Shown: positions 48,291-60,388, counted from the stretch's first letter. The stretch is 64,000 bases of DNA from CAVTWD01 sp963738325 (GCA_963738325.1 CAVTWD010000009.1:62001-126000); one strand, 5' to 3'. Notes: generated by a model from the sequence alone, not told the origin. Numbers and translations: made by a program.

Positions 48291-49697
48291 TCAGCTCCGG
48301 CCCCGGAAGGTGGCACGCCCCCCGGACGCCTCTTTGTTGAGCCGTTTCGACAGGTGAAGGCCCTCTAGCACGAACTCGATGGCACTCGCCACCGCGGCCG
48401 GCGACTCGTCGCCGCCGGTGAGGGCGGCCACCGGCTCCCGCAGCGCCGGCACCTCGCCCACCAGCTCGGCCTCGGTGGCGGAGGACATGTCCTCGCCGAC
48501 GTGGGCGACCACCCCTTCGTCGAACGCGTTGATCACCTCGCGCAGCCGGTCGGGCGTGAGGCGCTGCTTGAACGTGCCGAGGATGGCGCCCTTCAGCATG
48601 TTGTCGATGATCTGGCCCTCGCGGCCCTCCTCGAGGCTCTCGATCTCGACCTTGCCTGAGGTCGACGCGGCCAGGGCGTCGAGGTCGCAGATGCGGGGCA
48701 CGACCTCGCGCTCACCCGAGCGCAGGGCGCGACGCACGGCGTTGGCCGCCAGCACCTCGACGTTCGACACCGACAGCCGCACGGAAACGCCGGAGCGCTG
48801 GTTGACATGGCTGCTCTGCCGAGCGAGATGCGAGAACTCGGCGACGATCTCCTCCATGTAGGCCGGGATGGTCACGTGCACATCGCCGACGGAGGCGGGC
48901 CGCGCCTCCTGGCGCATGATCTCGACCTCGGTATCGATCTCGAGCGGGTAGTGCGTGCGGATCTGGCTGCCGAAGCGGTCCTTCAGCGGGGTGATGATGC
49001 GACCTCGGTTCGTGTAGTCCTCGGGGTTCGCGGACACGACGAGCAGGACGTCGAGCGGCAGGCGGATCTTGTAGCCGCGCACCTGCACGTCCCGCTCCTC
49101 GAGCACGTTGAGCAACCCCACCTGGATCCGCTCGGCGAGGTCGGGCAGCTCGTTGATGGCGAAGATGCCCCGGTTGGTGCGAGGGACGAGCCCGTAGTGC
49201 AACGTGAGCTCGTCGGACAGGTAGCGCCCTTCGGCCACCTTGATGGGGTCGACCTCGCCGATGAGATCGGCGATCGAGGTGTCCGGGGTGGCCAGCTTCT
49301 CGCCGTAGCGCTCGTCACGATGCACCCACTCGATCGGTGTGTCGTCGCCCCGATCGTGGACGAGGTCGCGCCCGTACTTCGACACCGGGTGGTAGGGATC
49401 GTCGTTGATCTCCGAGCCGGCCACGACCGGGAGCCATTCGTCGAGCAAGTCGGTGAGGGAACGGATGATGCGGGTCTTGGCCTGGCCCCGTTCGCCCAGG
49501 AAGATGATGTCGTGCCCGGCCAGCAGGGCGTTCTCCAGCTGCGGCATCACCGTGTCCTCGTAGCCCAGGACGTCGTCGAAGAGTGGCGCGCCGGTCGCGA
49601 TCTTGGCCACCGCGTTGCGACGGACCTCCTCCTTCACCGGCAGCGACTGCCAGCCCGAGTCACGCAGCTGGCCGAGGGTGGCGGGACGCGAGGACAT
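48291..49697 (-). CDS. MoxR-family AAA+ ATPase (Rv0958-like)
   Basis: 468-residue AAA+ protein of the MoxR/magnesium-chelatase ChlI group. The nucleotide site is IIFLGERGQAKTRIIRSL (residues about 64-81, a MoxR-type Walker A), Walker B is GIFAINELPDL, sensor 1 LLVVSANPEDYTNRGR and the arginine finger RIITPLKDRFGSQIRTHYPL. MoxR proteins work with VWA-domain partners as chaperone-like complexes; the partner is encoded at 44406-46421 on the same strand. It has a long C-terminal helical domain (about 300-468). No chlorophyll genes are present, so magnesium chelatase is not the role. Confidence 0.88.
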   Translation of the reverse strand: MSSRPATLGQLRDSGWQSLPVKEEVRRNAVAKIATGAPLFDDVLGYEDTVMPQLENALLAGHDIIFLGERGQAKTRIIRSLTDLLDEWLPVVAGSEINDDPYHPVSKYGRDLVHDRGDDTPIEWVHRDERYGEKLATPDTSIADLIGEVDPIKVAEGRYLSDELTLHYGLVPRTNRGIFAINELPDLAERIQVGLLNVLEERDVQVRGYKIRLPLDVLLVVSANPEDYTNRGRIITPLKDRFGSQIRTHYPLEIDTEVEIMRQEARPASVGDVHVTIPAYMEEIVAEFSHLARQSSHVNQRSGVSVRLSVSNVEVLAANAVRRALRSGEREVVPRICDLDALAASTSGKVEIESLEEGREGQIIDNMLKGAILGTFKQRLTPDRLREVINAFDEGVVAHVGEDMSSATEAELVGEVPALREPVAALTGGDESPAAVASAIEFVLEGLHLSKRLNKEASGGRATFRGRS

Positions 49698-49845
49698 GCC
49701 GGGCACCCTACCGCCGCCCTCGCCACCCGCCTCCGCCCGGCCGCTCGTCCCGCAACTCGTCGATCTCGCGCGGCTGAGCGGTGTCATACGCCGCTCAGCC
49801 GCGTCAGATCACCGAACGCGGGCGGAGGGTACGCTGCCGCCGGGT

Positions 49846-51966
49846 ATGGACCTGTCGGGGACCTGGCGGGCCGCGCCCGCCGACGACGATCTGCGGCGCG
49901 ACGCCATCCAGCCCGAGTACGACGACGACGGCTGGGAGCTCGTGCCGGTCCCGGGCCACTGGCGTTCCGTCCCCGCCTTCTCCACGAGCGACGGACCTCT
50001 CATCTACCGGACCCACTTCGAGCTCGAGACCGGCCCCGCCGGCGCTCGCCACTGGCTCGTGCTCGACGGCCTCTTCTACCAAGGCGACGTGTCGCTCGAC
50101 GGGGCCTACCTGGGCGACCCGGAGGGCTACTTCTTCCCTCACACCTACGACATCAGCGACCTCGCCCGCCTCGGTGGCTACCACGTGCTGTCGGTCGAGG
50201 TCACGTGCCATCCGCAGAAGGACCGCTCGGCCAAGCGCAACATCACGGGCGTGTTCCAGCACTGGGACTGCATCGATCCCGACTGGAACCCCGGCGGCAT
50301 CTGGCGGCCGGTGCGTCTCGAGCGGACGGGCCCCGTGCGCGTGGAGCGGCTCCGGGTGGTGTGCCCGGAGGCCAACGAGGACCGGGCCGTGCTGCAGGTG
50401 CGAGCGGTGCTCGACACCGATGTGGCGCGTACCGTCCGGCTGCGCACGACCGTGGACGACCGGGTAGAGCGAGAGTTCACCCACGGGCTGGCCAAGGGCA
50501 CCAACGAGGTGGCGTGGCAGTTCGGCATCGACAACCCCGCGCTCTGGTGGCCCTGGGCCCTCGGTGAGCAGGTGCTCACCTCCCTCACCCTCACCGTGTA
50601 CGCCGACGACGAGGTGAGCCACGCCCGCACCGTGCGCACCGGCCTCCGCCAGGTGACGATGCACAACTGGACCTTCAAGGTGAACGGCGAGCAGCTGTTC
50701 GTCAAAGGCGCCAACCTGGGCCCGACCCGCCGGGAGCTCGGCGAGGCGTCTGCAGAAGAGATCCGCCGTGACGTCGTGCTCGCCAAGGACGCCGGCCTCG
50801 ATCTGGTGCGCCTCCACGCCCACGTGAGCCGGCCCGAGCTCTACGAGGCGGCCGACGAGCTCGGCGTGATGGTGTGGCAGGACTTCCCACTGCAGTGGGG
50901 CTACGCCCGGGGCGTCAGGCATCAGGCCGCCCGGCAGGCGCGCGAGATGGTGGAGCTGCTCGCCCACCATCCGTCCATCGCGCTCTGGTGCGGCCACAAC
51001 GAACCCATCGCCCTCGACCTCGATCCCGGTGAACCGTTCGTGCCCAAGCGAGAGTTCGCCCGCCACGCCTTCGGCCAGATCCTGCCCACCTGGAACCGCT
51101 CCGTCCTCGACCTGCGGGTGCGCCGTGCCATCGACAAGGCGGATGGCACCCGACCAGTCGTGGCCCACTCCGGCGTCCTTCCCCATCCGCCCACGTTCAG
51201 CGGCACCGACAGTCACCTCTACTTCGGCTGGTACACGGGCAACGAGCGCGACCTGCCGGGCTTCGCCGTCACGGTGCCCCGGATGGTCCGCTTCGTCAGC
51301 GAGTTCGGCGCCCAAGCCGTGCCCCACTCCGCCGACTTCATGGACCCCGAGCGGTGGCCTGACCTCGACTGGATCGGCCTCGCCCACCATCACGCCCTGC
51401 AGAAGTGGATCATGGACGCTCGCGTGCCGCGGGTCCCGTTCGAGACCTTCGAGCAGTGGAGAAGCGCCACCCAGGCCTACCAGGCAACGGTGATCAAGCA
51501 TCAGATCGAGCAGCTCCGGCGGCTCAAGTACCACCCGACGGGCGGCTTCGCCGTCTACCTGCTGAACGACGCGCAACCCGCCGTCTCGTGGAGCCTCCTC
51601 GACCACGAGCGGGTGGCCAAGCCCGGTTACGTCGCGCTCGCCGAGTCGTGCCGGCCGGTCATCGTCGTGGCCGACCGGCTGCCGGCGCGGCTGCGGCCCG
51701 GTGAGTCGGTCGGGCTCGACGTCCACGTCGTGAACGACGGGCGCGCCGGTCTCGACGGCGCCGAGATCACGGCCCGATTGAGCTGGCCCGGAGGTGGTCA
51801 GGCCTGGCGGTGGGCAGGGTCCGTGGGCGCCGACAGCGTCGACCGGGTCGGCACGGTCCGCTTCGTGACCCCGGACGTCGAAGGCGAGATCGCCCTCGAC
51901 CTCGACCTGGTGTGCGGTGAGCTGGCGGTGAGCAACCGCTACGTCGGCTCGATCGTCCGGAGCTGA
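49846..51966 (+). CDS. Glycoside hydrolase family 2 (beta-mannosidase-like)
   Basis: 706-residue retaining exo-glycosidase. The N-terminal sugar-binding jelly roll (MDLSGTWRAAPADDD to about residue 155) leads to an immunoglobulin-like domain and the TIM barrel (from about 265: HNWTFKVNGEQLFVKGANLGPTR). Acid/base Glu386 is in WCGHNEPIALD and the nucleophile Glu486 in RFVSEFGAQAVP, both intact. GANLGPTRRELG and DLVRLHAHVSRPELYEAADELGVMVWQDFPLQWGY are family landmarks. No signal peptide; probably cytoplasmic. A leading ATG at 49846 fits the domain start. It is divergent from the MoxR gene. Confidence 0.9.
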   Translation: MDLSGTWRAAPADDDLRRDAIQPEYDDDGWELVPVPGHWRSVPAFSTSDGPLIYRTHFELETGPAGARHWLVLDGLFYQGDVSLDGAYLGDPEGYFFPHTYDISDLARLGGYHVLSVEVTCHPQKDRSAKRNITGVFQHWDCIDPDWNPGGIWRPVRLERTGPVRVERLRVVCPEANEDRAVLQVRAVLDTDVARTVRLRTTVDDRVEREFTHGLAKGTNEVAWQFGIDNPALWWPWALGEQVLTSLTLTVYADDEVSHARTVRTGLRQVTMHNWTFKVNGEQLFVKGANLGPTRRELGEASAEEIRRDVVLAKDAGLDLVRLHAHVSRPELYEAADELGVMVWQDFPLQWGYARGVRHQAARQAREMVELLAHHPSIALWCGHNEPIALDLDPGEPFVPKREFARHAFGQILPTWNRSVLDLRVRRAIDKADGTRPVVAHSGVLPHPPTFSGTDSHLYFGWYTGNERDLPGFAVTVPRMVRFVSEFGAQAVPHSADFMDPERWPDLDWIGLAHHHALQKWIMDARVPRVPFETFEQWRSATQAYQATVIKHQIEQLRRLKYHPTGGFAVYLLNDAQPAVSWSLLDHERVAKPGYVALAESCRPVIVVADRLPARLRPGESVGLDVHVVNDGRAGLDGAEITARLSWPGGGQAWRWAGSVGADSVDRVGTVRFVTPDVEGEIALDLDLVCGELAVSNRYVGSIVRS

Positions 51967-51975
51967 GCGCTCGAC

Positions 51976-53127
51976 TCAGGCTCGGAAACGGGTCACGAGG
52001 GCCCGGCCGAGGGCGCCGGCCAGGGGGGCGAGCTCGGCGTCGATGGCGGCCCACTCCTGGGGGGTGCGCGTGACGGCCGGGGGTGATGGCTCGAGGGAGC
52101 GCACCAGCTCCAAACGCAGGCTGGTGGGCGGGTGGCTGGCGTCGAGGCTGGCCTGCTCCTCGGCCGCCGCTCGCAGGAGTCGCTCGCGATCGCGCCCGAG
52201 CGCCGCCTCGGCTCGTTGGCGCACGACCATCCAGACGTCGCGAGTGGCCACCGTCTCGGCCAGCCGGCCGAGCTCGGCTTCGACCACCGGCGCGAGCAGC
52301 GACTTCTCGAGGGCGCGAGCCGTCGGCGAACGCCCGGCGACCTCGGCTGCGAACACGTCGCTCAGGTACTCGCAGCGCTGCTGATCCCGCAACACGAGGT
52401 GGACCAGCAAGGCGTGGGCGCCGCGCGGCACGAGGGCCAGGACGTAGAGGAATGGGTCGATGACAGCGAGGAACCCGCGGGCCCAACGTTGGCTGTAGCG
52501 CGATCGGTCCGGCCGCAGCATCGCGTCCCACCGGTGCAGGCTCTGCAACGCGGACCCGATGACGACCGACGTCGAAGGATCGCCGCTCACCGCGTGGCCG
52601 AACTCGTGGCCGAGCACGGCGATGCGCTCGGGACCGTCGAGCAACGTCCAGAACGGGAGACCGACCACGAGGAACCGCTGCTGCACCAGTCCCGAGGCGA
52701 CATAGCCGATGTTGAAGTCGGCGGTGAGCACCACGACTTCCGGGCGGGGGGCGGCCAGTGCATCCGCCACGTCGTCGGCCAACGCCCGGAGCAGCAGTCC
52801 CTCCTCCTGACGGAGCCGCTGGCCGGCTGGCGGCCGCTCCAGCCGGGGCAGGACGGCCAAGCCGGCTGTGACCATGAGCAGCCCGCCCGCGGCCGCCAGC
52901 CAGTCGAACCAGGTGAGCCAGGCGAGGGCCACGCCGCCGACGATGAGCGCCGCCGTGCCCAGGTGGACGAGGCAGGCCACGATGAAGGCGGCGGCACGCT
53001 CGCCGGTGTCGGCTCCGGGATGCGGCGAGCGGCGCACCTCGTCGAGGAGCCGACGCGCCTGGCGCTCCCCCAACCGCCGGTAGGCGCGATCGAAGCCACC
53101 GCTCAGGGCGGGGCCATCCGTCGCCAC
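51976..53127 (-). CDS. M48-family membrane metallopeptidase
   Basis: 383 residues. Two N-terminal membrane helices (FIVACLVHLGTAALIVGGVALAWL and GGLLMVTAGLAVLP) precede the gluzincin domain with HEFGH at residues 174-178 and the third zinc ligand Glu in QQRCEYLSDVFAAEVAGR, the HtpX/STE24 arrangement (ExxxD). A third hydrophobic stretch (FLYVLALVPRGAHALLVHLVL) lies between them. It is likely a membrane-protein quality-control protease. It converges with the GH2 gene and is upstream of nothing on its strand but close to sdhB. Confidence 0.9.
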   Translation of the reverse strand: MATDGPALSGGFDRAYRRLGERQARRLLDEVRRSPHPGADTGERAAAFIVACLVHLGTAALIVGGVALAWLTWFDWLAAAGGLLMVTAGLAVLPRLERPPAGQRLRQEEGLLLRALADDVADALAAPRPEVVVLTADFNIGYVASGLVQQRFLVVGLPFWTLLDGPERIAVLGHEFGHAVSGDPSTSVVIGSALQSLHRWDAMLRPDRSRYSQRWARGFLAVIDPFLYVLALVPRGAHALLVHLVLRDQQRCEYLSDVFAAEVAGRSPTARALEKSLLAPVVEAELGRLAETVATRDVWMVVRQRAEAALGRDRERLLRAAAEEQASLDASHPPTSLRLELVRSLEPSPPAVTRTPQEWAAIDAELAPLAGALGRALVTRFRA

Positions 53128-53208
53128 GCCGCGAAGTGTGACAGACGCCGAGCGAGGAGCGGCGGCTCTGAGCGAGGGGAGCGCAGGCTCATCCCCCTTC
53201 GCCCCGCC

Positions 53209-53991
53209 TCAGCCGGTGTCGACCCGGCTCAGCATGCGGCGGTTCTTGAACTTCGCCGCCAGGTAGTCCCGGTTCATGAGCGCGATGAAGTCGATGGAGA
53301 TGCTCTTCGGGCAGGCTTCCTCGCACTCGCCGTGGTTCGTGCAGGAACCGAAGTAGCGCTCCATCGTGTCGACCATCGCCTCGACCCGTTGGTAGCGCTC
53401 CGCCTGCCCCTGGGGCAGCAGGTTCAGGTGGGCGATCTTGGCCGCGGTGAACAAGTTGGCCGCGCCGTTGGGGCAGGCGGCGACGCAGGCGCCACAGCCG
53501 ATGCACTGGGCGGCGTCCATCGATGCATCGGCGACCGACTTCGGCACGAGGATGAGGTTGGCGTCGGGCGCAGAGCCAGTCGGCGCGGTGATGAAGCCAC
53601 CGACCTCCATGATCCGGTCGAAGGCCGACCGATCGACCATGAGATCACGGATGACCGGGAAGGCGGTGGCCCGCCACGGCTCGACGGTGATGGTGTCGCC
53701 GTCGTGGAACTTCCGCATGTGGAGCTGGCAGGTGGCGGTACCGCGCTGGGGTCCGTGCGCCTCACCGTCGATCATGAGCGAGCAGGTGCCGCAGATCCCT
53801 TCCCGGCAATCGTGGTCGAAGGTGATCGGCTCCTGGCCGGCCGCGTTCAACTGCTCGTTGAGCTGGTCGAGCATCTCGAGGAACGACGCCTCGTCGCTGA
53901 TGCCGCGGACCTCGTGGGTCTCGAACCGACCTTCGTCGGTGGGGCCGTCCTGGCGCCAGACGCGCAAGATCACGTTGAGTGTGGTCGCCAT
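53209..53991 (-). CDS. sdhB: Succinate dehydrogenase iron-sulfur subunit
   Basis: Electron-transfer subunit of complex II. The 2Fe-2S ligands lie in CREGICGTCSLMIDG with a fourth Cys in ATCQLH; the 4Fe-4S set is CIGCGACVAACPNGA and the 3Fe-4S set is CTNHGECEEACPKSI. The 260-residue length and the order fit SdhB/FrdB. ATG 53991 lies 2 bases after the sdhA stop. Together with the flavoprotein and a single cytochrome subunit it forms a three-subunit B-type complex. Confidence 0.97.
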   Translation of the reverse strand: MATTLNVILRVWRQDGPTDEGRFETHEVRGISDEASFLEMLDQLNEQLNAAGQEPITFDHDCREGICGTCSLMIDGEAHGPQRGTATCQLHMRKFHDGDTITVEPWRATAFPVIRDLMVDRSAFDRIMEVGGFITAPTGSAPDANLILVPKSVADASMDAAQCIGCGACVAACPNGAANLFTAAKIAHLNLLPQGQAERYQRVEAMVDTMERYFGSCTNHGECEEACPKSISIDFIALMNRDYLAAKFKNRRMLSRVDTG

Positions 53992-53993
53992 CG

Positions 53994-55930
53994 TTATTTG
54001 TAGCTCCGCTGGGTCAGTTGCACCGTCTCGAACTCGAGGGCCTCGGCGTGGACGACCTCCGGCGTGCTCTCACCGGTCCACGCCCATGCGGCCACATAGG
54101 CGAAGTGCTCGTCGTCGCGCAGGGCCTCGCCCTCGTTGGTCTGGTACTCGGCCCGGAAGTGGCCGCCGCAGGACTCGTTGCGCTCGAGCGCGTCCCGGCA
54201 CATGAGCGCGGCGAGCTGGAAGAAGTCGTCGACGCGACCGGCTCGCTCCAGGGACTGGTTCAACGAGCGCTCCTCGCCCAGCACGCGCAGGTCGGCCTTG
54301 AACTCGGCGTGGAGCGCGGGGATCTCCGAGAGGGCCTTCTCCAAGCCCGACGCCGTGCGCTCCATGCCGCAGTAGTCCCACATGATCTTGCCGAGCTCTT
54401 TGTGGAACCAGTCGACCGAGCGGGTGCCGCGCACCTCGAGGTAGGCGCGGTAGCGCTCGCCCACCTCCTGCTCGGCGAGGCGGAAGGCGTCATGGTCGGT
54501 GGGGACGGGCTTCGTGCCGAGGGTGGGCGCGAGGTAGTTGCCGATGGTGTAGGGCAGCACGAAGTACCCGTCGGCCAGGCCCTGCATGAGCGCCGAAGCG
54601 CCGAGGCGGTTCGCTCCATGGTCGGAGAAGTTGGCTTCACCGATGGCGTAGAGGCCGGGCACGTTGGTCATGAGCTCGTAGTCGACCCAGAGGCCGCCCA
54701 TCGTGTAGTGCGGCGCCGGGTAGATGCGCATGGGCATCACGTACGGGTCCTCGTCGGTGATCCGCTCGTACATCTCGATGAGGTTGCCGTAGCGCTCCTC
54801 GATGACGGGCTGGCCCAAGCGAGAGATCGCGTCGGCGAAGTCGAGGTAGACGCCGTTCTTGCGGAGGCCCACCCCCTTGCCCTGGTCGATCATCGTCTTG
54901 GCGTTGCGCGAGGCGACGTCACGCGGCACGAGGTTGCCGAAGGCCGGGTACTTCCGCTCCAGGTAGTAGTCGCGATCGTCCTCGGGGATCTGGTCGGGAC
55001 GGCGGGGGTCGTCGGCGTTCTTCGGCACCCAGATGCGACCGTCGTTGCGCAACGACTCGGACATGAGCGTGAGCTTGGACTGGAACTCGTCGCTCTGGGG
55101 GATGCACGTCGGGTGGATCTGCGTGAAGCACGGGTTGGCGAAGTACGCGCCGCGCCGGTGCGCCCGCCAGATGGCGGTGGTGTTGCACGCCATGGCGTTG
55201 GTGGAGAGGAAGAACACGTTCGAGTAGCCGCCCGTGGCCAGCACGACCGCGTGGCCGGAGTGGGAGGAGATCTCGCCCGTGACGAGGTCGCGCACGATGA
55301 TGCCGGCGGCACGGCCGTCGACGACGACGACGTCGAGCATCTCGGTGCGGGTGTACAGCTCGACGTTGCCGAGCCCGATCTCGCGGGCGAGGGCCTGGTA
55401 AGCGCCGAGCAGCAGCTGCTGGCCCGTCTGCCCCGCGCGTAGAACGTGCGCGACACCTGGGCGCCACCGAAGGACCGGTTGTCGAGCAGGCCTCCGTACT
55501 CGCGGGCGAAAGGCACTCCCTGCGCCACGCACTGGTCGATGATGTCGACGCTCACCTCGGCCAAGCGGTGGACGTTGGCTTCCCGTGACCGGTAGTCACC
55601 GCCCTTCACCGTGTCGTAGAAGAGCCGGAAGATGCTGTCGCCGTCGCCGCGGTAGTTCTTCGCCGCGTTGATCCCTCCTTGGGCGGCGATCGAGTGGGCG
55701 CGGCGAGGTGAATCGTGGAAGGTGAAGACCTTCACCCGGTAGCCGAGCTCGGCCAGCGTGGCCGCCGCCGACGCTCCGGCGAGACCGGTGCCGACGACCA
55801 GGATCTCGAAGCGGCGCTTGTTGTTCGGGTTGACCAACTTGACGTGCTGCTTGTACTCCTCCCACTTCTCGGCCATCGGTCCCGGTGGGACCTTTGCGTC
55901 GGGGGTCGGGGAGGGATCGACGGAACTCAT
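53994..55930 (-). CDS. sdhA: Succinate dehydrogenase/fumarate reductase flavoprotein subunit, one frame break
   Basis: Covalent-FAD dehydrogenase subunit. FEILVVGTGLAGASAAATLAELGY is the dinucleotide fold; the FAD-linking His is in AHSIAAQGGINAAKNY; HPTCIPQSDEF, YTMGGLWVDYELMTNVPGLYAIGEANFSDHGANRLGASALMQGLADG and the C-terminal RNESCGGHFRAEYQT hold substrate-binding His and Arg. The N-terminal 180 residues and the rest are in different frames; adding a base in the GGGG near 55436-55442 joins ...TFYARG with QTGQQLLLGAYQAL. ATG 55930 is used; ATG for MAEKWEEYK slightly further in is an alternative. It follows sdhC closely. Confidence 0.95.
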
Positions 55931-56018
55931 GCGGGCACGCTCCTCGTCGGCGACGGGTCCGGATCGAGCGCCCGGTGGGCGCCGGCCGGGCTCCGGTAGA
56001 GGCAACGATCGGTCATCG

Positions 56019-56765
56019 CTAGGGGCCGACGATCCCGGCCAGCACGGCGATGGGGAACGAGACGTTCGGGATCACGATGACGGCGGTGAAGGCGACGGCG
56101 AACCAGCGCCGCCATACGTTGAAGCGGGGGTTGTTCAGGCCGAGGCTCTGGAAGATGCTCCACGACCCGTGGTACAGGTGCACGCCCAGCGCGAGATTGC
56201 CGACGATGTAGACGAGCGCCACGGGGACGCGCTCGAAGCTGGCGACCACGTTGTCGTAGACCGAGCCCGAAACGAAACCGGAGTTGACCCAGCCCCACGT
56301 GAGATCCATCAGGTGGAAGGCGATGAAGATCAGCACGATGATGCCGGTCCAGCGCATCGTGCGGCTGGCGTAGTTGGCCGCGACGTAGTGGCGCGGGCTC
56401 TGGTAGCGGACGGTGCGGGCGCGCCGGTTCATGACGGTGAGCGACCACGCCGCGTGCAAGTGGAACACGAGGGAGACGATCAGCACCGCCCGGAAGATCC
56501 AGAGGAACCCGCTCTCGGGCAGGAGCGGGTAGGCGATGCGCCGCAGGAAGGCGGCGTACTCGTCGTACTCCGTCGGCCCCAGGTACATCTTGAGGTTCCC
56601 GACCATGTGGGCGAACACGTAGATCATGAAGATGATCCCGGTGATCGCCATCACGTACTTCTTGCCGATGGCCGACCGGTAGAAGCCGACGAAGAACGGG
56701 ACCCGGCCGGCCCTGGCTCGGACGGGTGCCACCGTGGCGGTGCGGTCTCGTACCGCTTGGGCCAT
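56019..56765 (-). CDS. sdhC: Succinate dehydrogenase cytochrome b subunit
   Basis: 248-residue di-heme B-type membrane anchor. Five helices are visible: KYVMAITGIIFMIYVFAHMVGNL, FLWIFRAVLIVSLVFHLHAAWSL, MRWTGIIVLIFIAFHLMDLTWGWV, VALVYIVGNLALGVHLYHGSW and WFAVAFTAVIVIPNVSFPIAVLAG. The His residues in FAHM, FHLHAAW, FHLMD and VHLYH are the expected heme ligands. Such complexes use menaquinone. GGAGA upstream supports ATG 56765. First gene of sdhCAB. Confidence 0.94.
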   Translation of the reverse strand: MAQAVRDRTATVAPVRARAGRVPFFVGFYRSAIGKKYVMAITGIIFMIYVFAHMVGNLKMYLGPTEYDEYAAFLRRIAYPLLPESGFLWIFRAVLIVSLVFHLHAAWSLTVMNRRARTVRYQSPRHYVAANYASRTMRWTGIIVLIFIAFHLMDLTWGWVNSGFVSGSVYDNVVASFERVPVALVYIVGNLALGVHLYHGSWSIFQSLGLNNPRFNVWRRWFAVAFTAVIVIPNVSFPIAVLAGIVGP

Positions 56766-56855
56766 CTGCTCGTCGTCTCCTGTCCTGGCGGCTCGCGCCC
56801 GGCTGCGGGCGTCTGCGTCCACGGGCGACGACGCCGTCGGCGCCCGGGCTGCCGT

Positions 56856-56869
56856 TACCGAGAACGGTA
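56856..56869. promoter_or_regulatory. Dyad TACCG-N4-CGGTA upstream of sdhC
   Basis: Perfect inverted repeat with 4 bases between arms, embedded in CCGTT...AACGG. It lies about 90 bases upstream of the sdhC start. Operator candidate; the cognate regulator is unknown. Confidence 0.3.
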
Positions 56870-57107
56870 CCCGCGGGCAGGTCGGATGCGGTAACTCGGC
56901 TGGTGGCAGCCGCAGGGAGGCCGCCGCAGCCCGCTGGCCGCGGGCGCCCCGAGGAGGCGCAGCCGCCTGGTCGTGGGCGCCGCGAGGCCGCCGCGGCTCG
57001 GCTGGTGGCGAGCGTTACAGGCCGGGCCGGCTCGTGGGGCTCCACGGCGGCGGCGATGGGCTGGGCTCCCATCCCCCCACCATTTCGCCCCTGGCCTCGC
57101 CGATCCG

Positions 57108-57113
57108 TAAGAT
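57108..57113 (+). promoter_or_regulatory. Possible -10 box of hppA
   Basis: TAAGAT, with TTCGCC 17 bases upstream as a poor -35 hexamer. It would start transcription about 50 bases before the GTG at 57174. Confidence 0.35.
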
Positions 57114-57173
57114 TCTGCGCCGACCTGGGCTCGGCCACCCGAGGTCACACCACCAGACACGCGAGGGACGCCT

Positions 57174-59528
<2,355 letters not shown>

Positions 59529-59532
59529 GTTA

Positions 59533-59553
59533 GGGGGAAGGGGACCTTCCCCC
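59533..59553 (+). terminator. Hairpin downstream of hppA
   Basis: GGGGGAAGG (59533-59541) and CCTTCCCCC (59545-59553) are perfectly complementary with a GGA loop. TT follows. It begins 4 bases after the hppA stop and resembles the stem at 38848-38875. Confidence 0.65.
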
Positions 59554-59699
59554 TTCGAAAGCCCATCCGGGGAGCTGCGGTCGAGCGGCGAAGCCAGATC
59601 GACCTGGGTACGAGGACCTGGCACAACGTGCCAATCTCCTGCGCTGGTTCGGGTGGCCTACATCCTTCTGGCGGCGGCGGCGGATAGGTTCGTGAGGAC

Positions 59700-60353
59700 A
59701 TGGGTGTTGCCGTCTATGCCAGCTTCCTGAACCCCGAGGGCTTCGTCCGCCACGGCGGGCTGTTGTTGGTGGCGCTCATGGTCTTCGCCGAGTCGGGGCT
59801 CTTCATGGGATTCTTCCTGCCGGGCGACTCGCTGCTGTTCGTGGCCGGCTTCCTCACCTCCGCCGCGGGCGGCCACGTGCTGCCCCCGTTGCCGGTCACG
59901 GTGGCCGTGATCTTCGTCGCCGCGGTGCTGGGCGACCAGGTCGGTTACATCTTCGGCAACAAGGCAGGCCCCGCCCTGTTCCGGCGGCCGGACTCGCGCT
60001 TGTTCCGTCAAGAGCACCTGCAGCGGGCCGAAGGCTTCTTCGAGCGCCACGGTGCCAAGACGATCGTGCTGGCGCGGTTCGTACCCATCGTCCGCACCTT
60101 CGCACCCATCGTCGCGGGCGCCAGCCGGATGCACTACCGCACCTTCGTGGTCTTCAACCTCGTCGGCGCCTTCATGTGGGCCGTCGGGGTGACGACACTC
60201 GGGTACTTCCTCGGACAGGTCGGTTGGGTGAAGGACAACATCGAGGTGGCCATCGTGGTCATCGTCGCCCTCTCGCTCCTGCCGTTCGCCCTCGACCACC
60301 TGCGCCACCGGCGGGCACGGCGTCAAGCCCCGGTGCTCGACGAAGCCGCCTGA
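59700..60353 (+). CDS. DedA/SNARE-associated (VTT) membrane protein
   Basis: 217 residues with several membrane segments. LLLVALMVFAESGLFMGFFLPGDSLLFVAGFL is the DedA signature with the conserved Glu in AESG and the Pro-Gly in LPGDS; AVLGDQVGYIFGNKAG and LARFVPIVRTFAPIVAGASRM (conserved Arg) follow; FNLVGAFMWAVGVTTLGYFLG ends the core. The family moves lipid carriers such as undecaprenyl phosphate. TAGGTT lies 9 bases upstream of ATG. It is separated from hppA by a terminator and is independent. Confidence 0.92.
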   Translation: MGVAVYASFLNPEGFVRHGGLLLVALMVFAESGLFMGFFLPGDSLLFVAGFLTSAAGGHVLPPLPVTVAVIFVAAVLGDQVGYIFGNKAGPALFRRPDSRLFRQEHLQRAEGFFERHGAKTIVLARFVPIVRTFAPIVAGASRMHYRTFVVFNLVGAFMWAVGVTTLGYFLGQVGWVKDNIEVAIVVIVALSLLPFALDHLRHRRARRQAPVLDEAA

Positions 60354-60388
60354 GCTCGCGACGCGTCGAGCCTGTCCGTCGAGCAACC

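Larger units (their letters stand above)
56766..57173. other. Divergent intergenic region between sdhC and hppA (408 bases)
   Basis: No coding frame of interest. The region is made of GC-rich low-complexity sequence with CGCAGCC/GCCGCG repeats, and GCTCGGCTGGTGGC-like sequence occurs twice (about 56896 and 56999). A dyad TACCG-AGAA-CGGTA lies at 56856-56869, and a -10-like TAAGAT at 57108 precedes hppA. It probably carries both promoters. Confidence 0.5.

Noticed and set aside
52132..54003. A 620-codon plus-strand frame opposite the M48 and sdhB genes
   Set aside because: It spans two well-supported genes on the other strand and their gap and shows no domain of its own.
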